Assembly (NCBI RefSeq): GCF_000971135.1
Contig: NZ_BBLW01000003.1
Location: forward strand, 1 to 64,000
From: Demequina phytophila
Lineage (GTDB): Bacteria > Actinomycetota > Actinomycetes > Actinomycetales > Demequinaceae
Direction of reading: 5' to 3'
Length of the DNA: 64,000 nt
Notes under the pieces: model-generated
Told to the model about the DNA's origin: nothing
The model's input: only the letters and a program-made list of their open reading frames with translations
Databases searched by the model: none
Shown here: piece after piece, positions 44,553-52,102 of the stretch
Numbering within the stretch: the first letter of the stretch is position 1
How the letters are laid out: each line of letters begins with the position of its first letter
Translations under genes and position numbers: made by a program

Positions 44553-44595
44553 CGGGGGACGATGCGCGCCGCGGCGACCGCCGCATCGTCCCCCG
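44553..44595. terminator. Hairpin of inverted dispersed motifs after the MerR gene
   Basis: CGGGGGACGATGCG (44553-44566) is exactly complementary to CGCATCGTCCCCCG (44582-44595), 15-nt loop. It begins 6 bp after the MerR stop on the minus strand. Confidence 0.7.
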
Positions 44596-44600
44596 GGGCG

Positions 44601-45446
44601 TCAGCCGGCCCGGTACGGGAAGGCGACGTCGCAGACCGGGTCGTCCATTCCCGCCGCGAGGACGTCGGTGAAGTAGACCTCGCGGGCCGGCAGCCCGTCG
44701 ATCATCTCGCCGTGCGCGAGCACCCAGCCCGCGACGCCGTCGTAGGCCTCGAGGATCGCGGGGAACTCGATCTGCGCACGCGTGAGCGTCGCGAAGGCCT
44801 CCTCGTGGGCCTGCTCGAGCCGGATCGCGACGCCGGGCACCGGAGGGGCACCGGCCGCGACCACGACGCACACCTCGACCAGGGCGCTCTGGTCGGGGGT
44901 GACGGATCCGTGGTAGATCGCGTAGGTCGGGTCCTCGGGCGTGGTGTCGAGCGGCCGCAGGTCCGGATGGGCGGCGGCGTAGTCGAACAGCCGGGCGAAC
45001 GCGGTCATCACGAACTCCTCGAGCTCGGGCTGATAGACCTCGCGTGCGATGAAGGCGAGCGTGCGCTCGGGCACGACGCGGGTGGCGATGTCCATGGCGG
45101 GTTCCCCCTGGTGATGCAGCTGGTGGCCGATGTACCGGACGAGCCCTCGTCGTTGCTCGTGCCGCCTCTCCTGAGCGATCCACCACGCGTCGAACGCCGG
45201 GGCCGCCTGCGCGGGTGTGGCGTCGAGGAGCTCACGGATCACGGGCAGCGGGACGTCGATGCGACGCATGGCGCCGATCAGGGTCGCGCAGCGGATCTGA
45301 TCGGTCGAGTAGTAGCGGTACGAGCTGACGGGGTCGACCCGCACGGGGGTGAGGAGGCCCTGGTCGTCGTAGTGCCGGAGCGCCTTGACGGACAGGCGGC
45401 TCAGCGCGGCCAGCTGGCCGATGCTGAGAAGCTCTCCCGAGTGCAT
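44601..45446 (-). CDS. MerR-family regulator with GyrI-like effector domain
   Basis: A 281-aa BmrR-like activator. Residues 8-75 form the MerR winged helix (SIGQLAALSRLSVKALRHYDDQGLLTP, YRYYSTDQIRCA), then a dimerising helix, and residues 118-281 a GyrI-like domain for aromatic or cationic ligands. Its own promoter has the long spacer characteristic of MerR targets, so it probably activates itself. -10 GATGCT ends 6 nt before the ATG. No transporter is adjacent; its other targets are unknown. Confidence 0.9.
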   Translation of the reverse strand: MHSGELLSIGQLAALSRLSVKALRHYDDQGLLTPVRVDPVSSYRYYSTDQIRCATLIGAMRRIDVPLPVIRELLDATPAQAAPAFDAWWIAQERRHEQRRGLVRYIGHQLHHQGEPAMDIATRVVPERTLAFIAREVYQPELEEFVMTAFARLFDYAAAHPDLRPLDTTPEDPTYAIYHGSVTPDQSALVEVCVVVAAGAPPVPGVAIRLEQAHEEAFATLTRAQIEFPAILEAYDGVAGWVLAHGEMIDGLPAREVYFTDVLAAGMDDPVCDVAFPYRAG

Positions 45447-45452
45447 GCCGTC

Positions 45453-45483
45453 AGCATCGGCCCTCCCGCTACGGGAGGGTCAA
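45453..45483 (-). promoter_or_regulatory. MerR-type promoter with 19-bp spacer
   Basis: Minus strand: TTGACC, 19-bp spacer containing CCCTCCC-GTAGC-GGGAGGG, then GATGCT. A dyad inside an over-long spacer is the mark of a MerR-activated promoter. It drives the MerR gene itself. Confidence 0.7.
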
Positions 45484-45548
45484 GCGACGCGCCCGATCAC
45501 CTCATCTGCGAGGCGGGACGCGCCGCTCGCCGCGGTGGTCCCGTCGGC

Positions 45549-45776
45549 TCAGCCCTCGACGCGGCGCTGCTGGTCCACGTGCTCGTCGCGCACCTCGGTG
45601 TGCGTGGTGTGGCTGCGCTGGCGGTTGGCGACCAGCGACACGATGAGGGCGATCACGCCCGCCGCGATGCAGATGTAGCCGACCATCGCGAGGTCGACGC
45701 CGTCGATCGCGTCGTCGACCGCGAAGGCCGCGATCGCACCGACGACGATGAGGAAGATCCCGGTACCGAGTGCCAT
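45549..45776 (-). CDS. DUF6458-type small membrane protein
   Basis: A 75-aa protein with two membrane helices: LGTGIFLIVVGAIAAFAVDD, then DLAMVGYICIAAGVIALIVSLV, and a charged tail. The layout and VDxVDLxxVGYI phrase fit the actinobacterial DUF6458 family. ATG 45776; a longer frame upstream is unlikely. A promoter with GTGACA, 17 bp, TAGATC lies about 145 bp upstream on the minus strand (45921-45949), leaving a long leader that contains a dispersed 9-mer. Confidence 0.75.
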   Translation of the reverse strand: MALGTGIFLIVVGAIAAFAVDDAIDGVDLAMVGYICIAAGVIALIVSLVANRQRSHTTHTEVRDEHVDQQRRVEG

Positions 45777-45994
45777 GATGCGTTCCCTGCTCTCCGGCGG
45801 GCCGTTCCGTCGCGCCGGGATCTCCGGCCGAGGGCGTGTGTCGCGATCCCGCCGACGGTGCAACGCCGCTCTGCCAGGGACGATGCCCCGGACCGAGGCC
45901 GCCGGGTCCGCCTTTAGCGTGATCTACCAGGCATGACGCGAATTGTCACAGGTGGGAATAGGCGATCGCGGCGCGCGGTGACGCGCGCCTCGGT

Positions 45995-46450
45995 TCACTC
46001 GTCGTCGAGGCCGCCGATCAGCTCGCACGCGCGTGCGTTGAGCGGCTTCAGCTCGCGGTCGCGCAGCATCACCGACTGCAGCAGCTCTCCGTCCCCGGTG
46101 TCGATCACCAGCTGCGCGCTGGTGGGTCCCTCGCCCGCCGGGCACGTCGGCGCGCCGAGCGGCAGCCGGACGGTGACCTCGCCTCCCGCGGGAAGGGCGG
46201 CGTCCACCCCGACGGCGTCCATGCGCTCGAAGTAGGACGTGAACACGGTGCCGCCCGTCACCACCACGGGACCGTCCCACCGCGACTCGAGGGTGACCTC
46301 GATCGACCGCGTCGCGAACGAGTCGGTGGGCAGCTGCGCCACCGCGGCGGTCGCGAGGACGGGGTACTCGGGGGCGTCCGCGCAGCTCGCGAGCGCGGGC
46401 GCCACGATCGCTGCCGCGACGGCGAGACGGAGCACGGACGGGCGAGGCAT
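45995..46450 (-). CDS. Putative lipoprotein
   Basis: A 151-aa secreted protein: short signal with lipobox ALASC (lipidated C23), then a beta-rich domain with VEVTLESRWDGPVVVTGGT-like strands and two further cysteines (APTCPAG, NARACELIG). No family recognised. ATG 46450; CACAAT ends 6 nt upstream as a possible -10. Adjacent to tRNA-Gly on the other strand. Confidence 0.72.
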   Translation of the reverse strand: MPRPSVLRLAVAAAIVAPALASCADAPEYPVLATAAVAQLPTDSFATRSIEVTLESRWDGPVVVTGGTVFTSYFERMDAVGVDAALPAGGEVTVRLPLGAPTCPAGEGPTSAQLVIDTGDGELLQSVMLRDRELKPLNARACELIGGLDDE

Positions 46451-46567
46451 GGCGCCATTGTGGCGCGTCGTCGCTCCCCCGCGCTGCACGGTGCGGGGCG
46501 CGCCGGGGGCGAGACGCCCGCCGCTACCCCCTAGACTGGGTGCACGCGCCGCCCTCGGACGGCCGTC

Positions 46568-46638
46568 GCGGGTGTAGTTCAATGGCAGAACTTCAGCTTC
46601 CCAAGCTGATAGCGCGGGTTCGATTCCCGTCACCCGCT
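46568..46638 (+). tRNA. tRNA-Gly (anticodon CCC)
   Basis: 71-nt tRNA without encoded CCA. Acceptor GCGGGTG pairs with CACCCGC; anticodon stem TCAGC/GCTGA closes the loop TTCCCAA, so the anticodon is CCC and the tRNA reads GGG. T-loop GGTTCGATTCC is normal. A TAGACT -10 box lies about 30 bp upstream and a strong terminator directly downstream. Confidence 0.93.
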
Positions 46639-46646
46639 CGTTGCTG

Positions 46647-46670
46647 AAGGCCCCTCTCCGGAGGGGCCTT
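46647..46670 (+). terminator. Terminator of tRNA-Gly
   Basis: AAGGCCCCTC (46647-46656) pairs with GAGGGGCCTT (46661-46670), loop TCCG, followed by a T-containing stretch CGTCGTTTCT. Confidence 0.85.
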
Positions 46671-46780
46671 CGTCGTTTCTCGGCGGCGCCGGGGTGCTCC
46701 GTTGATCTGATCGTGCAGAGAAGCTGCCTCGAGTCTGCACCGGTGTATCAGTCCAAGGAGTGCGCTGCTCGCGAGGCGCG

Positions 46781-47950
46781 TCAGCGGCTCGCGCGACGGT
46801 CCCTGCCCACGACGACACCGACCACCAGCTGGAGGGTCGCGAAGCCGAGCAGCAGGAGCAGCGTCGGGGTCCACGAGCCCGTGGACTCGGCGAGCACGCC
46901 CGCGAGAACGGGCCCCGCAGCGGCGAGGAGGTAGCCCACCGACTGCGCCATTCCCGACAGCTGGGTGGTCTCCGAGGGCGTCCTCCCCCGCAGGCTCATG
47001 AGGGACAGCGCCGTGACCAGCGACGCACCCGACCCGAGACCTGCGACGGTGATCCACAGGACCGCCGCGTCGGGGGCGAGGATGAGGCCCGCCGTGCCGC
47101 CGGCGACCAGGACCGTCGCGAGCACCGCCGCGCCCCTCTCGCTGTCCGGTCGCATCGCGAGGGGGATGAGCAACCCTCCGGCGATGCCGACGATCTGGTA
47201 GACGAACAGGTGGATGCCCGCGGTGTGCGCCGAGACCCCGAAGGACGCCTCGATGGTGGGCAACCATGTCACCAGGACGTAGAAGCTGGTCGCCTGCAGC
47301 CCCATGAATCCGGTGACGAGCCACGCGGTGCCGGATCGCCAGACGCTCGCGTGTGCGAGGTCCGCGTCCGCGATGCGGGCCTCCGGATCGTGGCCGACGC
47401 GCGTCCGCAGCCACCACACGCACGCGACGAGCGCGAACGGTGCCGCCCACACCCCGAGGGACAGGCGCCACGTGCCGACCTCGGCCAACGGCACCGCGAC
47501 CGCGGCACCGACGGCGGCCGCGCCGGCGATCACCGCGGAGTACGCCCCCGTCGCGACCGCCACCCGATCGGGGAAGTCGCGCTTGACAATCACCGGGACG
47601 AGGACGTTGCCGATCGCGACGGTGGCTCCGATCGCCGCGGTGCCCACCCACAGTCCCGGCACCCCAGTCCACGACCGTACGACGACACCGACGACGAGTC
47701 CCGCGAGCGCCGCGAGGAGCGTCCCCTCGGCGCCCCACCGCCGCGACAGGCGATGCACCACCGGCGACACGGCCGCGAAGCCAAGGAGCGGGAGCGCGCC
47801 CAGCAGGCCGAGCGCGCCCTCGCCCAGGCCCAGCTCGGAGCCGATGTCGCCCAGCACGGGCCCCACCGAGGTCTGCGCCGGGCGGAGGGTGAGCGCGACC
47901 AGGTAGACCGCGAGCGCGGCGACCAACGCCCCTCTCGAGCGGCGGGTCAC
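46781..47950 (-). CDS. CynX/NimT-type MFS transporter
   Basis: Twelve-helix MFS transporter of 389 aa, last gene of the GGDEF/EAL operon. The pattern LRPAQTSVGPVLGDIGSELGLGEGALGLLGALPLLGFA at the N-terminus marks the CynX/NimT branch (cyanate, nitroimidazole or similar exporters). GTG 47950 overlaps the DUF5317 stop by 4 nt. Substrate unknown. Confidence 0.87.
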   Translation of the reverse strand: MTRRSRGALVAALAVYLVALTLRPAQTSVGPVLGDIGSELGLGEGALGLLGALPLLGFAAVSPVVHRLSRRWGAEGTLLAALAGLVVGVVVRSWTGVPGLWVGTAAIGATVAIGNVLVPVIVKRDFPDRVAVATGAYSAVIAGAAAVGAAVAVPLAEVGTWRLSLGVWAAPFALVACVWWLRTRVGHDPEARIADADLAHASVWRSGTAWLVTGFMGLQATSFYVLVTWLPTIEASFGVSAHTAGIHLFVYQIVGIAGGLLIPLAMRPDSERGAAVLATVLVAGGTAGLILAPDAAVLWITVAGLGSGASLVTALSLMSLRGRTPSETTQLSGMAQSVGYLLAAAGPVLAGVLAESTGSWTPTLLLLLGFATLQLVVGVVVGRDRRASR

Positions 47951-48522
47951 CCTTCCGCGCGGGCGACCGGCGCGTCGTCCCCCGCGCGAGCGTCGCCGGC
48001 GGACCGCAGGGGCCGCGACGACGACCAGGCGACGATGGCGACGCCGACGACGATGAGCACGTCGCCGACGCTGAAGGTGTTCGACAGCGGCAGCGGGTCG
48101 GGCCACGCGAACACGTCGCCCAGCCACGGCAGCACGGGGTCCTCGATCACGGCGGTGTTCGCGAACGCGTGGTCCGGGTCGATGCCGGCCGCGGCCGTCG
48201 CGGCGGCGCTCGCGGGCAGGACCCCGCCGTTGAGCGCGATGGTGACGCCGTTCGAGATCGCACCCGCGGCGACCACGAGGGTGCCGCGCACCTCCCGGTT
48301 GAGCCACAGGAACGCGAACGCGGCCACGTAGGTGCCGACGTGCAGCACCTCGGACAGCGCCCCGGGGAGGTGGACATCGATGATGACGATCTGCAGCACC
48401 AGCGAGGCCCAGATGAGCCACGCCCACCGCCACCGGCGCAGCAGCAGCCCGGCGGGCCAGCGTCCGGCCAGGAGCGGGGAGAGCACCGCGATCACGCAGG
48501 CGGCGAGCACGAGCACGGTCAC
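47947..48522 (-). CDS. DUF5317 membrane protein
   Basis: A 191-aa protein with five hydrophobic segments and the family phrases ISNGVTIALNGGVLPASAAA and NTFSVGDVLIVVGVAIV. DUF5317 genes are often beside c-di-GMP or HD-domain signalling genes, as here. GTG 48522 overlaps the GGDEF/EAL stop and its own stop overlaps the MFS start (GTGA at both ends), so expression is tightly linked. Confidence 0.85.
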   Translation of the reverse strand: MTVLVLAACVIAVLSPLLAGRWPAGLLLRRWRWAWLIWASLVLQIVIIDVHLPGALSEVLHVGTYVAAFAFLWLNREVRGTLVVAAGAISNGVTIALNGGVLPASAAATAAAGIDPDHAFANTAVIEDPVLPWLGDVFAWPDPLPLSNTFSVGDVLIVVGVAIVAWSSSRPLRSAGDARAGDDAPVARAEG

Positions 48523-50603
48523 ACGCTCCGGATGGGGCCGGTGGTCGGCTCGCCGGACTCGGCGGTGGCGACGCCCTGCTCGGTGCCGAACACGCGGTCC
48601 AGCGCCGACGCCTCGACGGGCCGGCCCAGGTGGTAGCCCTGGCCGATCACGTGGCCGAGGCCGCGCAGCGCGGTCACCGTCTCGGCGTCCTCGATGCCCT
48701 CCGCGACCACGCGAAGGTCGAGCGCGAGCGCCAGCGCGATGGTGGACCGCACGATGATGAGGTCGTGGTGGTCCGCGCCGATGTTGCTGACGAAGGACCT
48801 GTCGATCTTGAGCTCGTCGATCTCGAGGCGGCGCAGGTAGCTCAGCGAGGCGTTGCCGGTGCCGTAGTCGTCGATCGCGATCGACACCCCGAGCCGGCGC
48901 AGCGCGTGGAGCACCAGGTCCGCGCGCGCGGGGTCCGAGAGGATCGCGGTCTCCGTCACCTCGAGGACGAGGGACGATGCCGGCACGCCGTGGCGCGTGA
49001 GGGCGGCGGCCACCTGCTGCGGCAGGCCCTGGTCGGACAGGTGTCGCGCCGAGAGGTTGACGGACATGCGGAGGTTCCGCCCCGACGCGTGCCAGCGCGC
49101 CAGCTGGGCGAGCGCCGTCTCGAGGACGAACGCGGTGACCGGGAAGATCAGCCCCGAGTTCTCCGCGAGCGGGATGAACTCGTCGGCACGGACCGGGCCG
49201 CGCTCGGGGTGGCGCCAGCGGACGAGCGCCTCGACGGCGACCGCGCGACCGTCGGTGAGGTCGTACTGCGGCTGGTAGACCACGTGGAGCTCGCCCGTGT
49301 CGAGGGCGGTGCGCAGGTCGGCGAGAAGGCGGAGGCGCTCGACCGTGTTGATGTCGAACTCCTGGGAGAAGGTGCTGATCCGGTCGCGCTCGAGCTTGGC
49401 GTGGTAGAGCGCGATGTCGGCGTTCTTCATGAGGGTCTCGCCGTCGTCTCCGTGCAGCGGCGCGACGGCGACGCCGGCGCTCGCGCGGACGAGCAGCTCG
49501 AGGCTCTCGACGTGGACGGGGGCGTCGAGCGACGCGAGCACGTCGCGAGCCACCTGTCGGGTCTGGGCGAGGTCGCCGCGGACGACGACGGCGAACTCGT
49601 CGCCGCCGAGCCGGTGGACCGAGGCCCCCTCCGGGGCGATCTCGAGCAGGCGCGCGCCCACCTGCCGGAGGATCTCGTCGCCCACGGGGTGGCCGAGAGT
49701 GTCGTTGAAGTCCTTGAAGTGGTCGAGGTCGACCAGCACCAGGCCGGGACCTCCGAGACGAACGGGGCCGGACGAGTCGAACGCATGCTCGAGCTGGTAA
49801 TACAGATGGCCGCGGTTGCCGAGGCCGGTCAGCGAGTCGTGCGTCGCGTCGTGCGCGTGGCGCGCGGCGGAGGCGGTGAACAGGTGCGCCGCGATCACGG
49901 GCGGCACCAGGAGCGCGAGGGTCGCGACGCCGTCGGCCGCGACATCGGCCGCGATGCCACCGATGGTCAGCAGGACGATGTGGGTGACGAAGGCGTGCCA
50001 GGACTCCTCGCGCAGGGCGAGCGACAGGGGCTGCGACGTGGCAAGAGAGACGACGCCCGCCACCAGGAACCAGTTCACGGCGACCATCGCCGTGCCGGCG
50101 ACAAGCAGCGCGCCGATGCTGTCCCCCGGCCCGATGGTCGACACACCGAGGAACGGGATACCGGCCAGCCACGTGTACACGGCGCCAGCGGCGACCACGC
50201 TCAGCGCGTACTGCGAGATGTTGAACAGCGACTTCTGCCAGGGGCGGCGGTGAAGGATGTCGTCGAGAAGGCTCGCGATGACCTGGACGAGCACCGCGGC
50301 GCCCACGCCGGAGACCGCCAGCAAGGCAAGGATGAACGGCGCCGAGGTCGAGAGCGTGCGCTCCTCGCCACCCTCACGGATCAGCCGGATCGGCTTCACC
50401 TCGCCGAAGATCGCCGCGACCGCGAGGAAGACCGCGGACCCGAGCAGCGGCTGGTCGACGACGTCCGACCAGGACGTGCCGGTGAGAACAAAGGCGACTC
50501 CGGCGATGCCGAGCGCGCCGATCACCGTCACATAGACGGCAAGGCGCGAGGGCGGTGCGGGGAGTCGCCTCCCCGCACCGCCCTCGCTCCGAGGTGGGAT
50601 CAC
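48519..50603 (-). CDS. GGDEF-EAL protein (c-di-GMP synthase/phosphodiesterase)
   Basis: Membrane-bound c-di-GMP enzyme of 694 aa. About eight hydrophobic segments form an N-terminal sensor (20-245). The GGDEF domain has an intact GGDEF at 333-337. The EAL domain has E458-A-L and every catalytic residue I could check: N in SVNLSARHL, E in VLEVTETAI, DDYGTGNAS, K in ELKIDRSF, E in VAEGIED and Q in GQGYHLGRP. Both activities are therefore possible. Start GTG 50603 overlaps the stop of the small peptide gene. Confidence 0.92.
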   Translation of the reverse strand: MIPPRSEGGAGRRLPAPPSRLAVYVTVIGALGIAGVAFVLTGTSWSDVVDQPLLGSAVFLAVAAIFGEVKPIRLIREGGEERTLSTSAPFILALLAVSGVGAAVLVQVIASLLDDILHRRPWQKSLFNISQYALSVVAAGAVYTWLAGIPFLGVSTIGPGDSIGALLVAGTAMVAVNWFLVAGVVSLATSQPLSLALREESWHAFVTHIVLLTIGGIAADVAADGVATLALLVPPVIAAHLFTASAARHAHDATHDSLTGLGNRGHLYYQLEHAFDSSGPVRLGGPGLVLVDLDHFKDFNDTLGHPVGDEILRQVGARLLEIAPEGASVHRLGGDEFAVVVRGDLAQTRQVARDVLASLDAPVHVESLELLVRASAGVAVAPLHGDDGETLMKNADIALYHAKLERDRISTFSQEFDINTVERLRLLADLRTALDTGELHVVYQPQYDLTDGRAVAVEALVRWRHPERGPVRADEFIPLAENSGLIFPVTAFVLETALAQLARWHASGRNLRMSVNLSARHLSDQGLPQQVAAALTRHGVPASSLVLEVTETAILSDPARADLVLHALRRLGVSIAIDDYGTGNASLSYLRRLEIDELKIDRSFVSNIGADHHDLIIVRSTIALALALDLRVVAEGIEDAETVTALRGLGHVIGQGYHLGRPVEASALDRVFGTEQGVATAESGEPTTGPIRSV

Positions 50604-50710
50604 GCCCACTTATACCCAGCGCCGACGATCACGGCGATGGCGACGAGCGTGCCGGTGCTCGCGGACGCGCGAACGACGGTGCTCTCCTTGAATGCGTTCC
50701 ACTTGCTCAT
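50600..50710 (-). CDS. 36-aa peptide at the head of the GGDEF/EAL operon
   Basis: Encodes MSKWNAFKESTVVRASASTG followed by a hydrophobic segment and a basic-aromatic end (GAGYKWA). Evidence that it is real: GGGAG 6-7 nt before the ATG and a GTGA overlap with the GGDEF/EAL start, the same coupling used for the next two genes. One membrane span or a signal-like export segment is possible. It could be a pheromone precursor, a regulator of the enzyme or a leader peptide; none is proven. The 190-bp gap upstream (50711-50900) has no other gene I can support. Confidence 0.65.
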   Translation of the reverse strand: MSKWNAFKESTVVRASASTGTLVAIAVIVGAGYKWA

Positions 50711-50900
50711 GGTGTTCTCCCTCTGCTCGAGGACTCCGCCATGGGCGAGGCGACGCCCCGCCTGACCCTCGGGCTCGCTGAAGGGATGAGCCCAAGGAAT
50801 GACATCGTCCTACCTGGTTGTTGGCTGGAGGACCCAACCGAGGCACATTCTTGCGCAACAATCGTCGCCGCACCAGCGTCTATTAGCACTGTCACAACGA

Positions 50901-51461
50901 TCAGCCCTCGGTCGGGCAGGAATCGACCAGGCCCGCGGTCGCGCTGTACGCCGCCGCCGGCGCCTCGCCGCCGTCGTACCCGAGCCTCAGGCACCAGTCG
51001 TAGGCGGTGACGCCCTCGACCGCGACCGAGGGGTGCGCGTCGGCTGGCAGCGTCATCGTCACGGGCGCGCCGTCGACCACGTAGGACGTGCCGTCGACAC
51101 CGACCTCGATCGCCGTCGCGCCAGGATTCGCGGCGTACCAGTCGACCACCGCATTGCCGAGCGTCACCGCATCCACCTGCGCCTGAAGGTCGCGCTCCGC
51201 GGCAGGCGCGTCGGACGAGGTCGCGGCCACGGCGATCACCGCCCATCCGACGGTGCCGACGATCCCGAGCACCAGTCCCGCAAGCGGCCAGCGCCGATGC
51301 GCGGCACGGCCCTGGCGCCAGCGCGACAGCCCGAGCGCGCCGAGGAGGATCGCGACGGGTCCGAGGCCCACGCAACCGGCGACGAAGGCGGAGATGCCCA
51401 GCCCGTCACCACCCTCGCGCGCGAGATCCTCGCGCGGTTGCACCTCGACCGTGTCGACCAT
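50901..51461 (-). CDS. DUF4190-like membrane protein
   Basis: A 186-aa protein. After a short N-terminus, two membrane helices with the DUF4190 pattern (ISAFVAGCVGLGPVAILLGALGLSRWRQGRAAHRRWPLAGLVLGIVG) are followed by an extracytoplasmic domain of about 110 residues with two cysteines (YDWCLRLGY, VDSCPTEG). ATG 51461 was chosen because GGAGG lies 5 nt upstream; an ATG at 51484 is the alternative. Function unknown. Confidence 0.75.
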   Translation of the reverse strand: MVDTVEVQPREDLAREGGDGLGISAFVAGCVGLGPVAILLGALGLSRWRQGRAAHRRWPLAGLVLGIVGTVGWAVIAVAATSSDAPAAERDLQAQVDAVTLGNAVVDWYAANPGATAIEVGVDGTSYVVDGAPVTMTLPADAHPSVAVEGVTAYDWCLRLGYDGGEAPAAAYSATAGLVDSCPTEG

Positions 51462-52102
51462 CGCGCCCTCCAGACCGCCGTGCATCCCGGCAAGTCTCCC
51501 ACGCGGGAGGCGACGGTCCCGCGCGCAGGCGCGTGTCGCATCGTCCCGCGGCGGGGGCACAGCGAAGGCCCCCCGGAATTCGGGTCCGGGGGGCCTTGCT
51601 GTAGCTCGAGAGACCACGGTGGGCGGCGCCCTGACGCGGCGACGACCTCTCGGCCGACCCCCCGGGCCCGTCGTGCCCTGTGCCGTCACCCACAGGTCCG
51701 CCCGCCTCGCAAGGAGGCCGCAGACGCGGACCGCCGTTGTCCGAGGAGTCCGATCAGGCGCGCACGCGCCGGCCATCGCCCCCGTCCCGTGCCGTTCCCG
51801 GCGTCGCAACGGGTCCGACGAACCTCGGAGAACGCTCTCAGCGGCCCCCGATGGCACGCACGCCACCATCTCGCTAGAGGCGTTTCTACTCGCGTCGGCG
51901 GGCGCGCGCAAGGCGTAGCGGCCATCGAACATCCGTCCACCATGTCCCCACATGGTCATCCACATGCCGCGTGCGGAGCCGAACGGTTTTACCCACACCT
52001 GTGGAAGAAATCTGTGGAAACAGCGTCATGCCCATGTTGACGTTGACATCCCGAGCCCTTCGACCTGGCCGCGGCCCTCGCACACCCCCTAGGCTCGGGG
52101 GC
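51462..52102. other. 641-bp gap without a supported gene
   Basis: Holds a dispersed 9-mer (51538), a 12-bp-stem terminator (51565-51597), a CCATGT-CCCC-ACATGG dyad (51940-51955), and a less GC-rich stretch with CTGTGGAA twice 13 bp apart (near 52000). The terminator has no gene in front of it on either strand, so an unrecognised minus-strand RNA ending there is possible. No tRNA, tmRNA, RNase P or SRP RNA pattern was found. Confidence 0.5.
51565..51597. terminator. Strong hairpin with no obvious upstream gene
   Basis: AAGGCCCCCCGG (51565-51576) pairs exactly with CCGGGGGGCCTT (51586-51597), 9-nt loop. Confidence 0.75.

Noticed and set aside
50711-50900. Possible c-di-GMP riboswitch upstream of the GGDEF/EAL operon
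   Set aside because: Neither the GEMM-I conserved core nor its tetraloop receptor could be found by eye; a covariance search would settle it.
51985-52030. Possible DnaA boxes (repeated CTGTGGAA)
   Set aside because: Only partial matches to TTGTCCACA, no dnaA/dnaN/gyrB neighbours and no AT-rich unwinding region; not an origin.
51462-52102. RNase P RNA, SRP RNA or tmRNA in the gap
   Set aside because: None of their invariant blocks was found on either strand.
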